A stretch of 14,374 bases of DNA from Bacteroidaceae bacterium (GTDB lineage Bacteria > Bacteroidota > Bacteroidia > Bacteroidales > Bacteroidaceae), in contig JAILIJ010000110.1 of the NCBI GenBank assembly GCA_024695315.1, forward strand, positions 1 to 14,374. The letters are read 5' to 3'. Below are positions 7,265 to 14,374 of the stretch, in pieces; position 1 is the first letter of the stretch; each line of letters starts with the position of its first letter. The translations under genes and the position numbers were made by a program. The notes under the pieces were generated by a model. The model saw only the letters and a program-made list of their open reading frames with translations. It was not told the DNA's origin and searched no databases.

Positions 7265-8797
7265 TTACTTCTTGAATACGGCTTTCTTTGCATCTTTCTT
7301 TGCTACAGAAGAGAATGTTTGTGGTGATACTTTTACAGGTTCAACCATAAATTCTGGTCTATTGAAGCTTCGTAGGAAGAAAGTGTAGAAATATGGGTCT
7401 TTTTGTGGTAACTCAAAAGCCTTATGAACTTTTCCTTGCTTGTCGAAATAAGCAATAGCTGGGCGTGTGTAGTTGCCGTCATCGCGTCTACTTTCACACA
7501 TTATCCATCGTCCGTTACTTGACCATACTGGATAGCTTTCTGCTCTAGGACTGTTCATTGGTTTTGTGTCAATCTTCTTTCCTGTTTTGAGGTCAAGAAT
7601 TTGTATGTCGGCCTCAGGATGCCAAATATGGAAACATCCCCATCCACCTTCTGCAAAGGCAAGATAGCGTCCGTCAGCACTTATTCTTGGAAGTGTGGCA
7701 CTCATATTGTGTTCTGTAGCAGAGTAGACCAATTCTTTAGGGCCAAAAGTACGAGTGTTTGGGTCGAAGCTCTTTTTATAAAGGTCGTACTTACATTCCT
7801 TATATCTTTGGATCATCTCTGTTTCCTTTTCTATTTTTGTTGTGTCAATCTGTGTAGAATCCTGTGAAGGAGCATGTCCTGTATATACGAAATGAGCAGA
7901 ACCGAAATACAGAGTCTTTCCGTCTGGTGACCAAGTTGGGAATATCTCAAGTTCGTTTTCGTCAGCTGCGATATAGCTAACCTCGTTCTTGTCTACATCA
8001 TATAATATAAGGTCGGATTCTGTATCTTGTACTTCAATCTTTGCTATATCTTTTGTGTGGAAAGACTGTCCCGTTTTATTTGTAGAGAAAGCTATGATAT
8101 TTAGAGTAGGGTGCCATGCAGGGTATACTCCAGCACTTATAAGTTCATCAGTCTTTAGATCAACCTTTTTAACTTCATCTCCATTTACTATCATTGTACC
8201 TCCATAAGATTGTCTCATGTGGAATAGCATGTGACTGGTTTTGAAATTTTGGTATGAGTGACAGTTGATACATTGGCCATTTTCTTCAGTTGAGACACTC
8301 ATATTGTTATATATATCCTTTTCTTCATAAGTAGTGATATTACGCTGGTTTATTGATAGTCCTTCGTAAGCCACGTATGAAGGTTGAATAAGACGATATG
8401 ATATGTAAGGGTCAATCTCTTCCTCTGCAACATTAATGTTAAAACTTTTGTAAGCTATCCATTCTCCATTAATATTTGAGAATATATCGACCTTGATATT
8501 TTTGCCTTTTGACGCATTAAGCATCTCTTTCCATTCCCCCTCGTCTATGATGACTTTTGTTCCGTCTCCATAGATATATTCTCCACCTGGATATGTGAAA
8601 CGTGCAACAGTCTCCTTACAGCCATCCTGTACGGCAAAGTTTAGTGGAGCGATGTTGCATGGGATTGTAACATCGGTATAGTCAGGAAAAATATTTGGCG
8701 TATTGTTTTTTGACGTATAAGAACCTGGTACTGATGGACGTCCACATGCGACCATCAATACTGTTAGTGCTAAAGTTGTAAATATATTATGTTTCAT
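7265..8797 (-). CDS. TolB-propeller lipoprotein with a CxxCH heme c motif
   Basis: A 510-residue predicted lipoprotein: residues 1-17 form a signal peptide and VAC-G supplies a lipobox with Cys18. Residues about 30-165 are a beta-rich N-terminal region. CINCH (176-180) is a canonical CxxCH heme c site, and the Met-rich stretch that follows (M190, M194) could offer an axial ligand. Residues about 220-440 carry at least four PD40/TolB-like propeller strands: YPAWHP (225-230), FPTWSPDGKTLYF (286-298), LPRISADGRYLAF (369-381) and YPVWSSNGRWIM (422-433). Such propellers usually bind peptides or partner proteins. Similar Bacteroidales proteins have been labelled cytochrome c biosynthesis protein or TolB-like protein; I regard both as names, not functions. 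It sits between two paralogous membrane-protein genes (gaps 39 and 34 nt), suggesting it acts with them. Confidence 0.85.
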   Translation of the reverse strand: MKHNIFTTLALTVLMVACGRPSVPGSYTSKNNTPNIFPDYTDVTIPCNIAPLNFAVQDGCKETVARFTYPGGEYIYGDGTKVIIDEGEWKEMLNASKGKNIKVDIFSNINGEWIAYKSFNINVAEEEIDPYISYRLIQPSYVAYEGLSINQRNITTYEEKDIYNNMSVSTEENGQCINCHSYQNFKTSHMLFHMRQSYGGTMIVNGDEVKKVDLKTDELISAGVYPAWHPTLNIIAFSTNKTGQSFHTKDIAKIEVQDTESDLILYDVDKNEVSYIAADENELEIFPTWSPDGKTLYFGSAHFVYTGHAPSQDSTQIDTTKIEKETEMIQRYKECKYDLYKKSFDPNTRTFGPKELVYSATEHNMSATLPRISADGRYLAFAEGGWGCFHIWHPEADIQILDLKTGKKIDTKPMNSPRAESYPVWSSNGRWIMCESRRDDGNYTRPAIAYFDKQGKVHKAFELPQKDPYFYTFFLRSFNRPEFMVEPVKVSPQTFSSVAKKDAKKAVFKK

Positions 8798-8836
8798 ATT
8801 TTCAGTATTTTTGTCGACAATAATTGCCCGTACTTT

Positions 8837-10813
8837 TTAGTTTGATTTTACATCTCGGCAGAAGAAGTAGAACCAGTAGAAAGTATCGCCGTAGATTGGC
8901 TTCATAATTTCTCCTACTTTCTTTACGTCTACAGTTCCTGTTTTTTGGGTTTGGTCAGCCATAATTTGTTGTGACATGTTATGGAATGATGCATACTTGT
9001 CAATGACTTTTTCTTTGTCAAAAGGCATTTTCCTTATGTCTACGTTTTGTGGCTCTAAGTTACCATATAGGAATGCTGCTTCCTGATAATGTATAGGCAT
9101 CTTATCTCCGCTATGTAGTTGTGCATACAAGAAGAATCGAGGCCAGAAATGTTGAATATCTTTTTGTATCAGAGCATAGGCGAGTGTAAGCTCTTGGAGC
9201 AACTTGCTGTCCTTGTTCATAGTGTTGCTGAAGTAGTTGATGATATACATCTCCGGTAGACCATTATCACCATCAAGAACCGTACCCATGTGTGAATATA
9301 ACTCACGAACATTGTCAAACTCATGATATTCATCTATGAGTTTTGGATTATCAATAAGTCTTTCATAGTGCTCTGCCCATTCCTTGTGGAATGTAGTCTT
9401 TTTTAATATATTCAAATATTTTTTAGCTACATCCCATTCTTGGCTTATAATGGTACATCTTACAAGATTCTTTATGTCTTGTACTTTGAAACCGAACTCG
9501 ACGCTATTTTCTATGCACCAACGGTAGGCAAAATTTGTTTTACCGTGATAGTAATATATGAGTGGAGCACCGGTTTGTACCATGTGCACTTTTAGTGAGT
9601 CATATACGTATGGTGGTTCTCCCATATTGTTGAAACGGAACAAGCCGTCTCCTAAGTGTCCTGTATTAAGTAGGGCAATATTTTTGAAAAGAACCATCTG
9701 GCGTGTTGCATCGCCAGGTATGTTTGCCATTTCTGTCAATATATCATTCCATTGCTGTTCTTCTGCAGCTTTCACGATTCGAAGTTCGGCATGGTAATTA
9801 TAATTGTCATAGTTTACCTTATCCGTAATGTAAACAGATGCCCCAAGGAGAGCTATTGCAATAACAAGCATAGAGTATGCTTCTGTGCCTTTTACATCTT
9901 TGCTTTCATTATCTTTTTTGCTGAAGAAAGCAAAAGTTAATGGAGCTATTGCCATAATGATAAATGGCAACTCTGCTATGTATGTTATGTCTTGTCCTGC
10001 CCAAAAGAGTGGCAAACCTACAATCCATCCATCTTCAATTCTAATATTTGTGTAAAAATGGTAGCATAGGATAGGAACAAGTATGATTGATGCTACACTT
10101 ATTGCAGGAATGATGAATGGCTTTAGCTGCTTGTTGGTCGTATTGATAGTGTAGTTGATACAGATATATAGCGTGCCAAATAATGCAGTCCATCCGAAAC
10201 CGACATATCCGAAGAAAGTCCACAAAATAATCCATGCTATTTTTCCTTTCTCAGGAATGATACGTCCGACGAGTGTCGCCAGCATTGCTGTAAAAAAAGC
10301 GATAGAGGTTGTGAACCAATATCCTGGGTGTTTAAGGTAGAAGATCCAATATCCTGTGAGAATGTCAGAACAGAGTAGCCCTACAAGAGGAATGAGCGCG
10401 AGCACTGTCCAGCCATTTTTCATGTTGAAAGCATATTTTGTTACGGCAAATGTTAGGACCCATATGCCAATAAGTATACATGCTCCACTTGTTGGGTAGA
10501 AGAAATATTGTGTTAAATATGTTCCGGCCCAAAACATTATACCGCCAGGTTGTTTCATGCAATCTGCAAAGTATTCGCAGTTTTCAAGGAAAAGATTGCG
10601 ACTTTGTGCCATGTACAATACGTCGCTATTTTTCTCGATTAGGTAATATGCTGCTAAAACTGCAAAAAATAGTGCATAGAACCATGGTAAAAAATTAGTG
10701 GTCTTTGCCGATAGGCAGAAAGGCCCTGCTTCTTTCTTTTGAGCTTTAGGAGACTCGCTTACGAAAGAAGGTTTTTTAGAATAGTTAAGGTTGTTAGTTT
10801 TTTTGGTAGCCAT
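8837..10813 (-). CDS. DUF6057-like membrane protein, long paralogue
   Basis: A 658-residue polytopic protein of unknown function. A Lys-rich N-terminal tail of about 40 residues is followed by roughly ten predicted helices (about 41-330), then a soluble helical C-terminal domain (about 338-658). Motifs shared with the shorter paralogue are KQPGG plus TYLTQYFF (87-105), KHPGYWF (161-167), EEQQWNDIL (351-359), GAPLIYYY (415-422), YRWCIENSVEFG (430-441) and the C-terminal PIYGDTFYWFYFF (639-651). I chose ATG at 10813. An upstream in-frame TTG at 10840 would add nine residues, but it lies inside the promoter-like box, so transcripts would start after it. This is the first gene of the probable seven-gene operon. 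The DUF6057 name is from memory of the family. Confidence 0.8.
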   Translation of the reverse strand: MATKKTNNLNYSKKPSFVSESPKAQKKEAGPFCLSAKTTNFLPWFYALFFAVLAAYYLIEKNSDVLYMAQSRNLFLENCEYFADCMKQPGGIMFWAGTYLTQYFFYPTSGACILIGIWVLTFAVTKYAFNMKNGWTVLALIPLVGLLCSDILTGYWIFYLKHPGYWFTTSIAFFTAMLATLVGRIIPEKGKIAWIILWTFFGYVGFGWTALFGTLYICINYTINTTNKQLKPFIIPAISVASIILVPILCYHFYTNIRIEDGWIVGLPLFWAGQDITYIAELPFIIMAIAPLTFAFFSKKDNESKDVKGTEAYSMLVIAIALLGASVYITDKVNYDNYNYHAELRIVKAAEEQQWNDILTEMANIPGDATRQMVLFKNIALLNTGHLGDGLFRFNNMGEPPYVYDSLKVHMVQTGAPLIYYYHGKTNFAYRWCIENSVEFGFKVQDIKNLVRCTIISQEWDVAKKYLNILKKTTFHKEWAEHYERLIDNPKLIDEYHEFDNVRELYSHMGTVLDGDNGLPEMYIINYFSNTMNKDSKLLQELTLAYALIQKDIQHFWPRFFLYAQLHSGDKMPIHYQEAAFLYGNLEPQNVDIRKMPFDKEKVIDKYASFHNMSQQIMADQTQKTGTVDVKKVGEIMKPIYGDTFYWFYFFCRDVKSN

Positions 10814-10837
10814 TATCGTTAGTATATAAATCTTCTG

Positions 10838-10845
10838 CAAAGATA
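10838..10845 (-). promoter_or_regulatory. Bacteroidetes-type -7 promoter box
   Basis: On the minus strand this reads TATCTTTG, an exact match to the Bacteroidetes primary sigma -7 consensus TAnnTTTG. It lies 24 nt upstream of the chosen ATG, which would give a leader of about 15-20 nt. No clear -33 TTTG partner is present at the usual spacing, only an AT-rich stretch. It sits between the mutAB terminator and the long DUF6057-like gene, the expected place for a promoter driving the seven-gene cluster. Confidence 0.6.
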
Positions 10846-10901
10846 ATGAATATTATTAAAAATATCCTTATTAAGAAATAAGATTTTAAGGTCATAGAAA
10901 T

Positions 10902-10932
10902 AAAAAGAGGTACAAGTTTAGACTTGTACCTC
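10902..10932 (-). terminator. Rho-independent terminator of mutAB
   Basis: On the minus strand GAGGTACAAG (10932-10923) pairs perfectly with CTTGTACCTC (10916-10907) around a 6-nt loop, followed directly by five Ts (10906-10902) and more T-rich sequence. This is a textbook intrinsic terminator oriented to stop transcripts from mutB. On the plus strand the hairpin is followed by AAATAT, not Ts, so it is directional. It lies about 175 nt after the mutB stop. Confidence 0.88.
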
Positions 10933-11098
10933 AAATATATGTGAATCCGTTCATAAAATTACCTTTCTTGGGTGTTTTTTGCTTGCCATACTAATGTTTG
11001 GCTTTGGATTCCGTCTATATTAGGATTTGAACGCTTACGTGAGATTGTTGCAAAGACTTATACACGTTCTATGTGGAGTTCAAAATGCCTAAAATCTA

Positions 11099-11106
11099 CA
11101 AACTTA
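11099..11106 (-). promoter_or_regulatory. Possible -7 box just after mutB
   Basis: TAAGTTTG on the minus strand matches TAnnTTTG exactly, starting 2 nt after the mutB stop codon. No -33 TTTG is visible upstream. If active, it would drive an RNA of roughly 190 nt ending at the terminator at 10902-10932. A chance match in AT-rich DNA is quite possible. Confidence 0.25.
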
Positions 11107-11108
11107 TT

Positions 11109-13274
11109 TTAATCGTCGTTGAGAATCTTCATAATTTCAACACAAGCCTTTGCTACACTTGTACCTGGGCCGAAGATTGCTGCAACGCCAGCCTTATAGA
11201 GGAAGTCGTAGTCCTGAGCAGGTATGACACCTCCTGCGATTACGAGAATATCCTCGCGACCGAGTTTTTTGAGTTCTTCGATGACCTGTGGGACGAGTGT
11301 CTTATGGCCTGCTGCCAAAGAACTAACTCCAAGGACATTCACATCATTTTCTACCGCTTGACGTGCTGATTCTGCAGGAGTCTGGAACAGAGGTCCCATA
11401 TCCACGTCCATACCGCAGTCGGCATAACCTGTAGCACATACTTTTGCACCGCGGTCGTGACCATCCTGTCCCATCTTAGCAATCATGATACGAGGACGAC
11501 GACCATTCTTTTGAGCGAACTGTTCTGTCATCTGACAAGCCAGTTCAAATTCCTTGTCTGCTTTTGATTCTGAACTATACACGTTACTAATTGTTCTTAT
11601 TATTGCCTTATAACGTCCGACGACAGTTTCACAGGCGTCAGATATTTCGCCGAGAGTACATCCTAAACCTGCGGCTTTGACGGCAAGGTCAAGCAAATTG
11701 TTTTTGGATTTCTTACCATCCTTAAACTCCTGGACACATTTTGTAATTGCTTCCAAGGCAATCTTACATGCTGCGTTATCGCGTTTGCCTTTCAATTCCT
11801 TTAATACACCTTCTTGTTGTAGGCGTACGGCAGTATTGTCCACCTCAAGGATATCGAGAGGATCTTCGTGCTCAAGGCGATATTTATTTGTACCCACAAT
11901 AGTCTGTGTGCCAGAGTCGATGCGAGCCTGTGTGCGGGCTGCAGCCTCCTCAATGCGCATCTTTGGAAGACCTGTTTCTATTGCTTTAGCCATACCGCCA
12001 AGCTTCTCGATTTCCTGGATGTGTTCCCAAGCTTTATGTACCAGTTCGTTTGTAAGAGTCTCAACATAGTATGATCCTGCCCAAGGGTCTATTTGCTTAC
12101 ATACCTTAGTCTCGTTCTGTATGTAGATCTGGGTGTTACGAGCGATACGTGCTGAGAAGTCTGTAGGGAGTGCAATTGCTTCGTCGAGTGCATTTGTATG
12201 CAGAGACTGAGTGTGTCCCAATACGGCAGCCATGGCTTCGATACATGTACGTCCGACATTGTTGAAAGGGTCCTGTTCTGTGAGTGACCATCCTGAAGTC
12301 TGTGAGTGAGTACGAAGTGCGAGTGACTTAGGATTCTTGGCTCCGAAACTCTTGACAATCTTTGCCCACAATAGTCGTCCTGCACGCATCTTAGCAATTT
12401 CCATGAAATGGTTCATACCTATTGCCCAGAAGAATGACAAACGAGGGGCGAATGCGTCTACATCAATACCTGCATTTACACCTGTGCGAAGGTAATCCAT
12501 ACCATCTGCTAAGGTGTATGCCAATTCTATGTCTGCTGTAGCACCTGCCTCTTGCATGTGGTAGCCTGAGATGGAGATAGAATTGAATTTAGGCATCTTC
12601 TGTGATGTGTATTCGAAGATATCTGCGATAATCTTCATTGAGAATGCTGGTGGGTAGATATATGTGTTACGCACCATGAACTCCTTGAGGATATCATTCT
12701 GTATTGTTCCGGCCATTTCTTCAAGTTGTGCTCCTTGTTCGAGTCCGGCATTGATATAGAAGGCGAGTACAGGAAGTACGCCACCGTTCATAGTCATAGA
12801 AACAGACATCTTATTGAGTGGAATGCCAGCGAAGAGAGTCTTCATGTTGTCAAGGCAACAGATTGATACTCCGGCTTTACCTACATCGCCGACAACACGT
12901 TCGTTGTCTGGGTCATAACCACGGTGAGTAGGGAGGTCGAACGCTACGGAAAGTCCTTTCTGTCCAGAAGCGAGGTTACGGCGATAGAAAGCGTTTGACT
13001 CTTCTGCTGTTGAGAAACCTGCGTACTGACGTATTGTCCAAGGACGGAAAGGGTACATCATTGAATATGGACCGCGTAGGTATGGAGGTATTCCGGCAGC
13101 AAAGTCCAAATGCTCCATGCCCTCAAGGTCTTCTTTTGTGTATACTGGCTGAATGTCAATCTGCTCAGGTGTTCTCCATGAAGCGTGAATGCCATTCTCT
13201 TTCTGCCATTGCTGGCCATTCTTTTCTTGTATGCCAGCATATATATCTATTTTGTTAAAATCTTTTCTTGCCAT
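11109..13274 (-). CDS. mutB: Methylmalonyl-CoA mutase, large (catalytic) subunit
   Basis: A 721-residue adenosylcobalamin-dependent mutase that interconverts succinyl-CoA and methylmalonyl-CoA in the cytoplasm, a step of succinate-to-propionate fermentation in Bacteroidales. The N-terminal TIM-barrel region contains RPWTIRQYAGF (77-87, catalytic-type Tyr84) and SGYHMQEAGA (236-245, active-site His239). The C-terminal B12 domain has the full DxHxxG motif (D604, H606, G609), with His606 as the lower cobalt ligand, then SSL (651-653) and GG (681-682). Length is normal for the large subunit. It follows mutA after 2 nt and is therefore cotranscribed with it; a terminator follows at 10902-10932. 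Confidence 0.97.
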   Translation of the reverse strand: MARKDFNKIDIYAGIQEKNGQQWQKENGIHASWRTPEQIDIQPVYTKEDLEGMEHLDFAAGIPPYLRGPYSMMYPFRPWTIRQYAGFSTAEESNAFYRRNLASGQKGLSVAFDLPTHRGYDPDNERVVGDVGKAGVSICCLDNMKTLFAGIPLNKMSVSMTMNGGVLPVLAFYINAGLEQGAQLEEMAGTIQNDILKEFMVRNTYIYPPAFSMKIIADIFEYTSQKMPKFNSISISGYHMQEAGATADIELAYTLADGMDYLRTGVNAGIDVDAFAPRLSFFWAIGMNHFMEIAKMRAGRLLWAKIVKSFGAKNPKSLALRTHSQTSGWSLTEQDPFNNVGRTCIEAMAAVLGHTQSLHTNALDEAIALPTDFSARIARNTQIYIQNETKVCKQIDPWAGSYYVETLTNELVHKAWEHIQEIEKLGGMAKAIETGLPKMRIEEAAARTQARIDSGTQTIVGTNKYRLEHEDPLDILEVDNTAVRLQQEGVLKELKGKRDNAACKIALEAITKCVQEFKDGKKSKNNLLDLAVKAAGLGCTLGEISDACETVVGRYKAIIRTISNVYSSESKADKEFELACQMTEQFAQKNGRRPRIMIAKMGQDGHDRGAKVCATGYADCGMDVDMGPLFQTPAESARQAVENDVNVLGVSSLAAGHKTLVPQVIEELKKLGREDILVIAGGVIPAQDYDFLYKAGVAAIFGPGTSVAKACVEIMKILNDD

Positions 13275-13276
13275 AA

Positions 13277-14374
13277 TTAGATACCGAGTTTAGCATTGTA
13301 CTCCTTGAGAGTCTCGAGCTGATTTGATTTTACATGAATAAAGTTCTCTATGCCAGCGGCCTTGAGGTCTTCTGTACATGCTGGGGCTCCAGCCACAACA
13401 TACATTGCTCGCCCGTTAAGGTACTTAAATGCTGGTATTGCATATTCTGCATATTCATCATCGGAAGAGCAGATGACCACGATGTCGGCTTTTGCAGCTA
13501 ATGCAGCATCTACTCCTTCTTCTACAGTCTTGAATCCGAGGTTGTCCATAACCTTGTATCCTGCTGCGGCAAGGAAATTGCAGGAGAATTGGGCTCGTGC
13601 TTGGCGCATAGCAAGGTTGCCGTTTGTAAGCATGAAAGCTATTGGCTGTTTCTTTGCGGCTTCTGTCTGTAGACGTAAAGTCTCGAAATCTGATGCCATG
13701 CGGGATGTGTTGAGTGAGGCAATAGGACCTTTCTTTTCTTCGTGGCCGCATGTGTTACAATATTCTCCTACAGGTCTTTTTCCTTCTGATTTCTCTGTGA
13801 AATTAGGGAACTGATTAGTACCAAGGATAAACTCCTTACGCTTGGCAGTATCATCATGTCTTTTTTTGTTTGAGGCATTAATAGCATTCTGTATATTGCC
13901 GTTAAGCGTCTCTGCAAGGAATCCTCCAGCATTCTCTACGGCGAGGAACAATTTCCAACCTTCTTGTGCTATTGCGTCAGTAAGGTGCTCTATTGTGTAT
14001 GAGCCACCAGCCACGTCGACAAGTTTGTCGAAATGTGCTTCTTCCTTGAGGAGTAGTTGCTGATTGCGTGCTATTCGTTCTGCAAAGTCTGTAGGTGTCT
14101 CGTATTGTTTGTCGAAAGGAGTGACTACGATTGAGTCTACATTGGCTATTGCAGCAGACATGGCTTCTGTCTGTGAACGAAGTAGATTTACATGTGAGTC
14201 GAAAATTGTCTGGTTATATTCTGACGTATAAGCGCATACGTGCATCTGGCAAGCACAGTCGCATTTTGGCTCATATTGCTTTACAATCTGTGCCCACAAC
14301 ATACGTGCAGCGCGGAACTTAGCGATTTCCATGAAATAGTTGTCGCTAACACCCATGTTGAATTTGATTCTCTT
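13277..14374 (-). CDS. mutA: Methylmalonyl-CoA mutase, small subunit (partial)
   Basis: The frame stays open through the right edge, so the N-terminal part is missing; 365 codons plus stop are visible. The ATG at 14356 is internal: the codons before it belong to the same barrel strand, next to the NYFMEIAKFRAARMLWA segment that mirrors NHFMEIAKMRAGRLLWA of MutB (residues 288-304). The C-terminal domain is homologous to the B12 domain of MutB but lacks the DxHxxG cobalt-binding motif, as expected for the non-catalytic small subunit. TAA is followed by 2 nt and then the mutB ATG. A tetracysteine-like CNTCGH sequence is visible in the linker region, around 13738-13755. Confidence 0.95.
   Translation of the reverse strand, partial: KRIKFNMGVSDNYFMEIAKFRAARMLWAQIVKQYEPKCDCACQMHVCAYTSEYNQTIFDSHVNLLRSQTEAMSAAIANVDSIVVTPFDKQYETPTDFAERIARNQQLLLKEEAHFDKLVDVAGGSYTIEHLTDAIAQEGWKLFLAVENAGGFLAETLNGNIQNAINASNKKRHDDTAKRKEFILGTNQFPNFTEKSEGKRPVGEYCNTCGHEEKKGPIASLNTSRMASDFETLRLQTEAAKKQPIAFMLTNGNLAMRQARAQFSCNFLAAAGYKVMDNLGFKTVEEGVDAALAAKADIVVICSSDDEYAEYAIPAFKYLNGRAMYVVAGAPACTEDLKAAGIENFIHVKSNQLETLKEYNAKLGI

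Noticed and set aside
10814..10840. TTG start at 10840 for the long DUF6057-like gene
   Set aside because: It lies inside the TATCTTTG box, and ATG at 10813 gives a normal Lys-rich cytoplasmic tail; the nine extra codons would precede the probable transcription start.
11023..11032. tRNA T-loop-like sequence GTTCAAATCC on the minus strand
   Set aside because: The flanking bases do not form a T-stem, and no acceptor or anticodon arm could be placed, so it is neither a tRNA nor a convincing attachment-site remnant.
10841..11108. Cobalamin riboswitch linked to the B12-dependent mutase
   Set aside because: The only leader-like space here is downstream of mutB, and no B12-box-like sequence was seen; the true mutAB leader is outside the window.
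13350..13814. 154-codon plus-strand open frame opposite mutA
   Set aside because: It is antisense to a well-supported coding region with conserved protein sequence; its translation is low-complexity and matches no family I know.
14354..14356. ATG at 14356 as the start of mutA
   Set aside because: The frame is open to the window edge and the protein lacks most of the barrel, so this Met is internal.

Overview
The window looks like chromosomal DNA of a gut- or oral-type Bacteroidales bacterium, most likely Prevotellaceae (Prevotella/Segatella-like). The pointers are the adjacent heterodimeric B12-dependent methylmalonyl-CoA mutase genes, a pair of Bacteroidetes-type DUF6057-like membrane proteins, a TolB-propeller lipoprotein, a Bacteroidetes-type promoter -7 box (TATCTTTG), and little sign of Shine-Dalgarno sites. 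The genus is inferred. All nine genes I accept lie on the minus strand, so the window reads right to left.

Right end (14374 to about 10900): mutA, cut by the window edge, and mutB, 2 nt apart. They encode the small and large subunits of methylmalonyl-CoA mutase, used in the succinate/propionate pathway. mutB is followed by a roughly 175-nt 3' untranslated stretch and a convincing Rho-independent terminator at 10902-10932.

Middle (10813 to 5704): a promoter-like box at 10838-10845, then a three-gene envelope module. It has a 658-residue multi-pass membrane protein, a 510-residue lipoprotein carrying both a CxxCH heme c motif and a TolB-like propeller, and a 508-residue shorter paralogue of the first protein. 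The function is unknown. This is the most interesting part of the window.

Left part (5661 to 348): a secreted S9-family (DPP IV-like) serine peptidase, a MATE-family exporter, truA (4-nt ATGA overlap with the exporter gene) and an EamA/DMT-family transporter. Gaps across the seven genes from 10813 to 348 are short (34-42 nt, a 4-nt overlap, then 70 nt), so they could form one long operon. I saw no clear internal promoter in the gaps.

Left end (1-347): no gene found. It holds a 14-bp perfect inverted repeat embedded in an 11-bp tandem repeat, smaller inverted repeats, and a plus-strand hairpin followed by eight Ts. No rRNA, tRNA, CRISPR array, insertion sequence or prophage genes were recognised.
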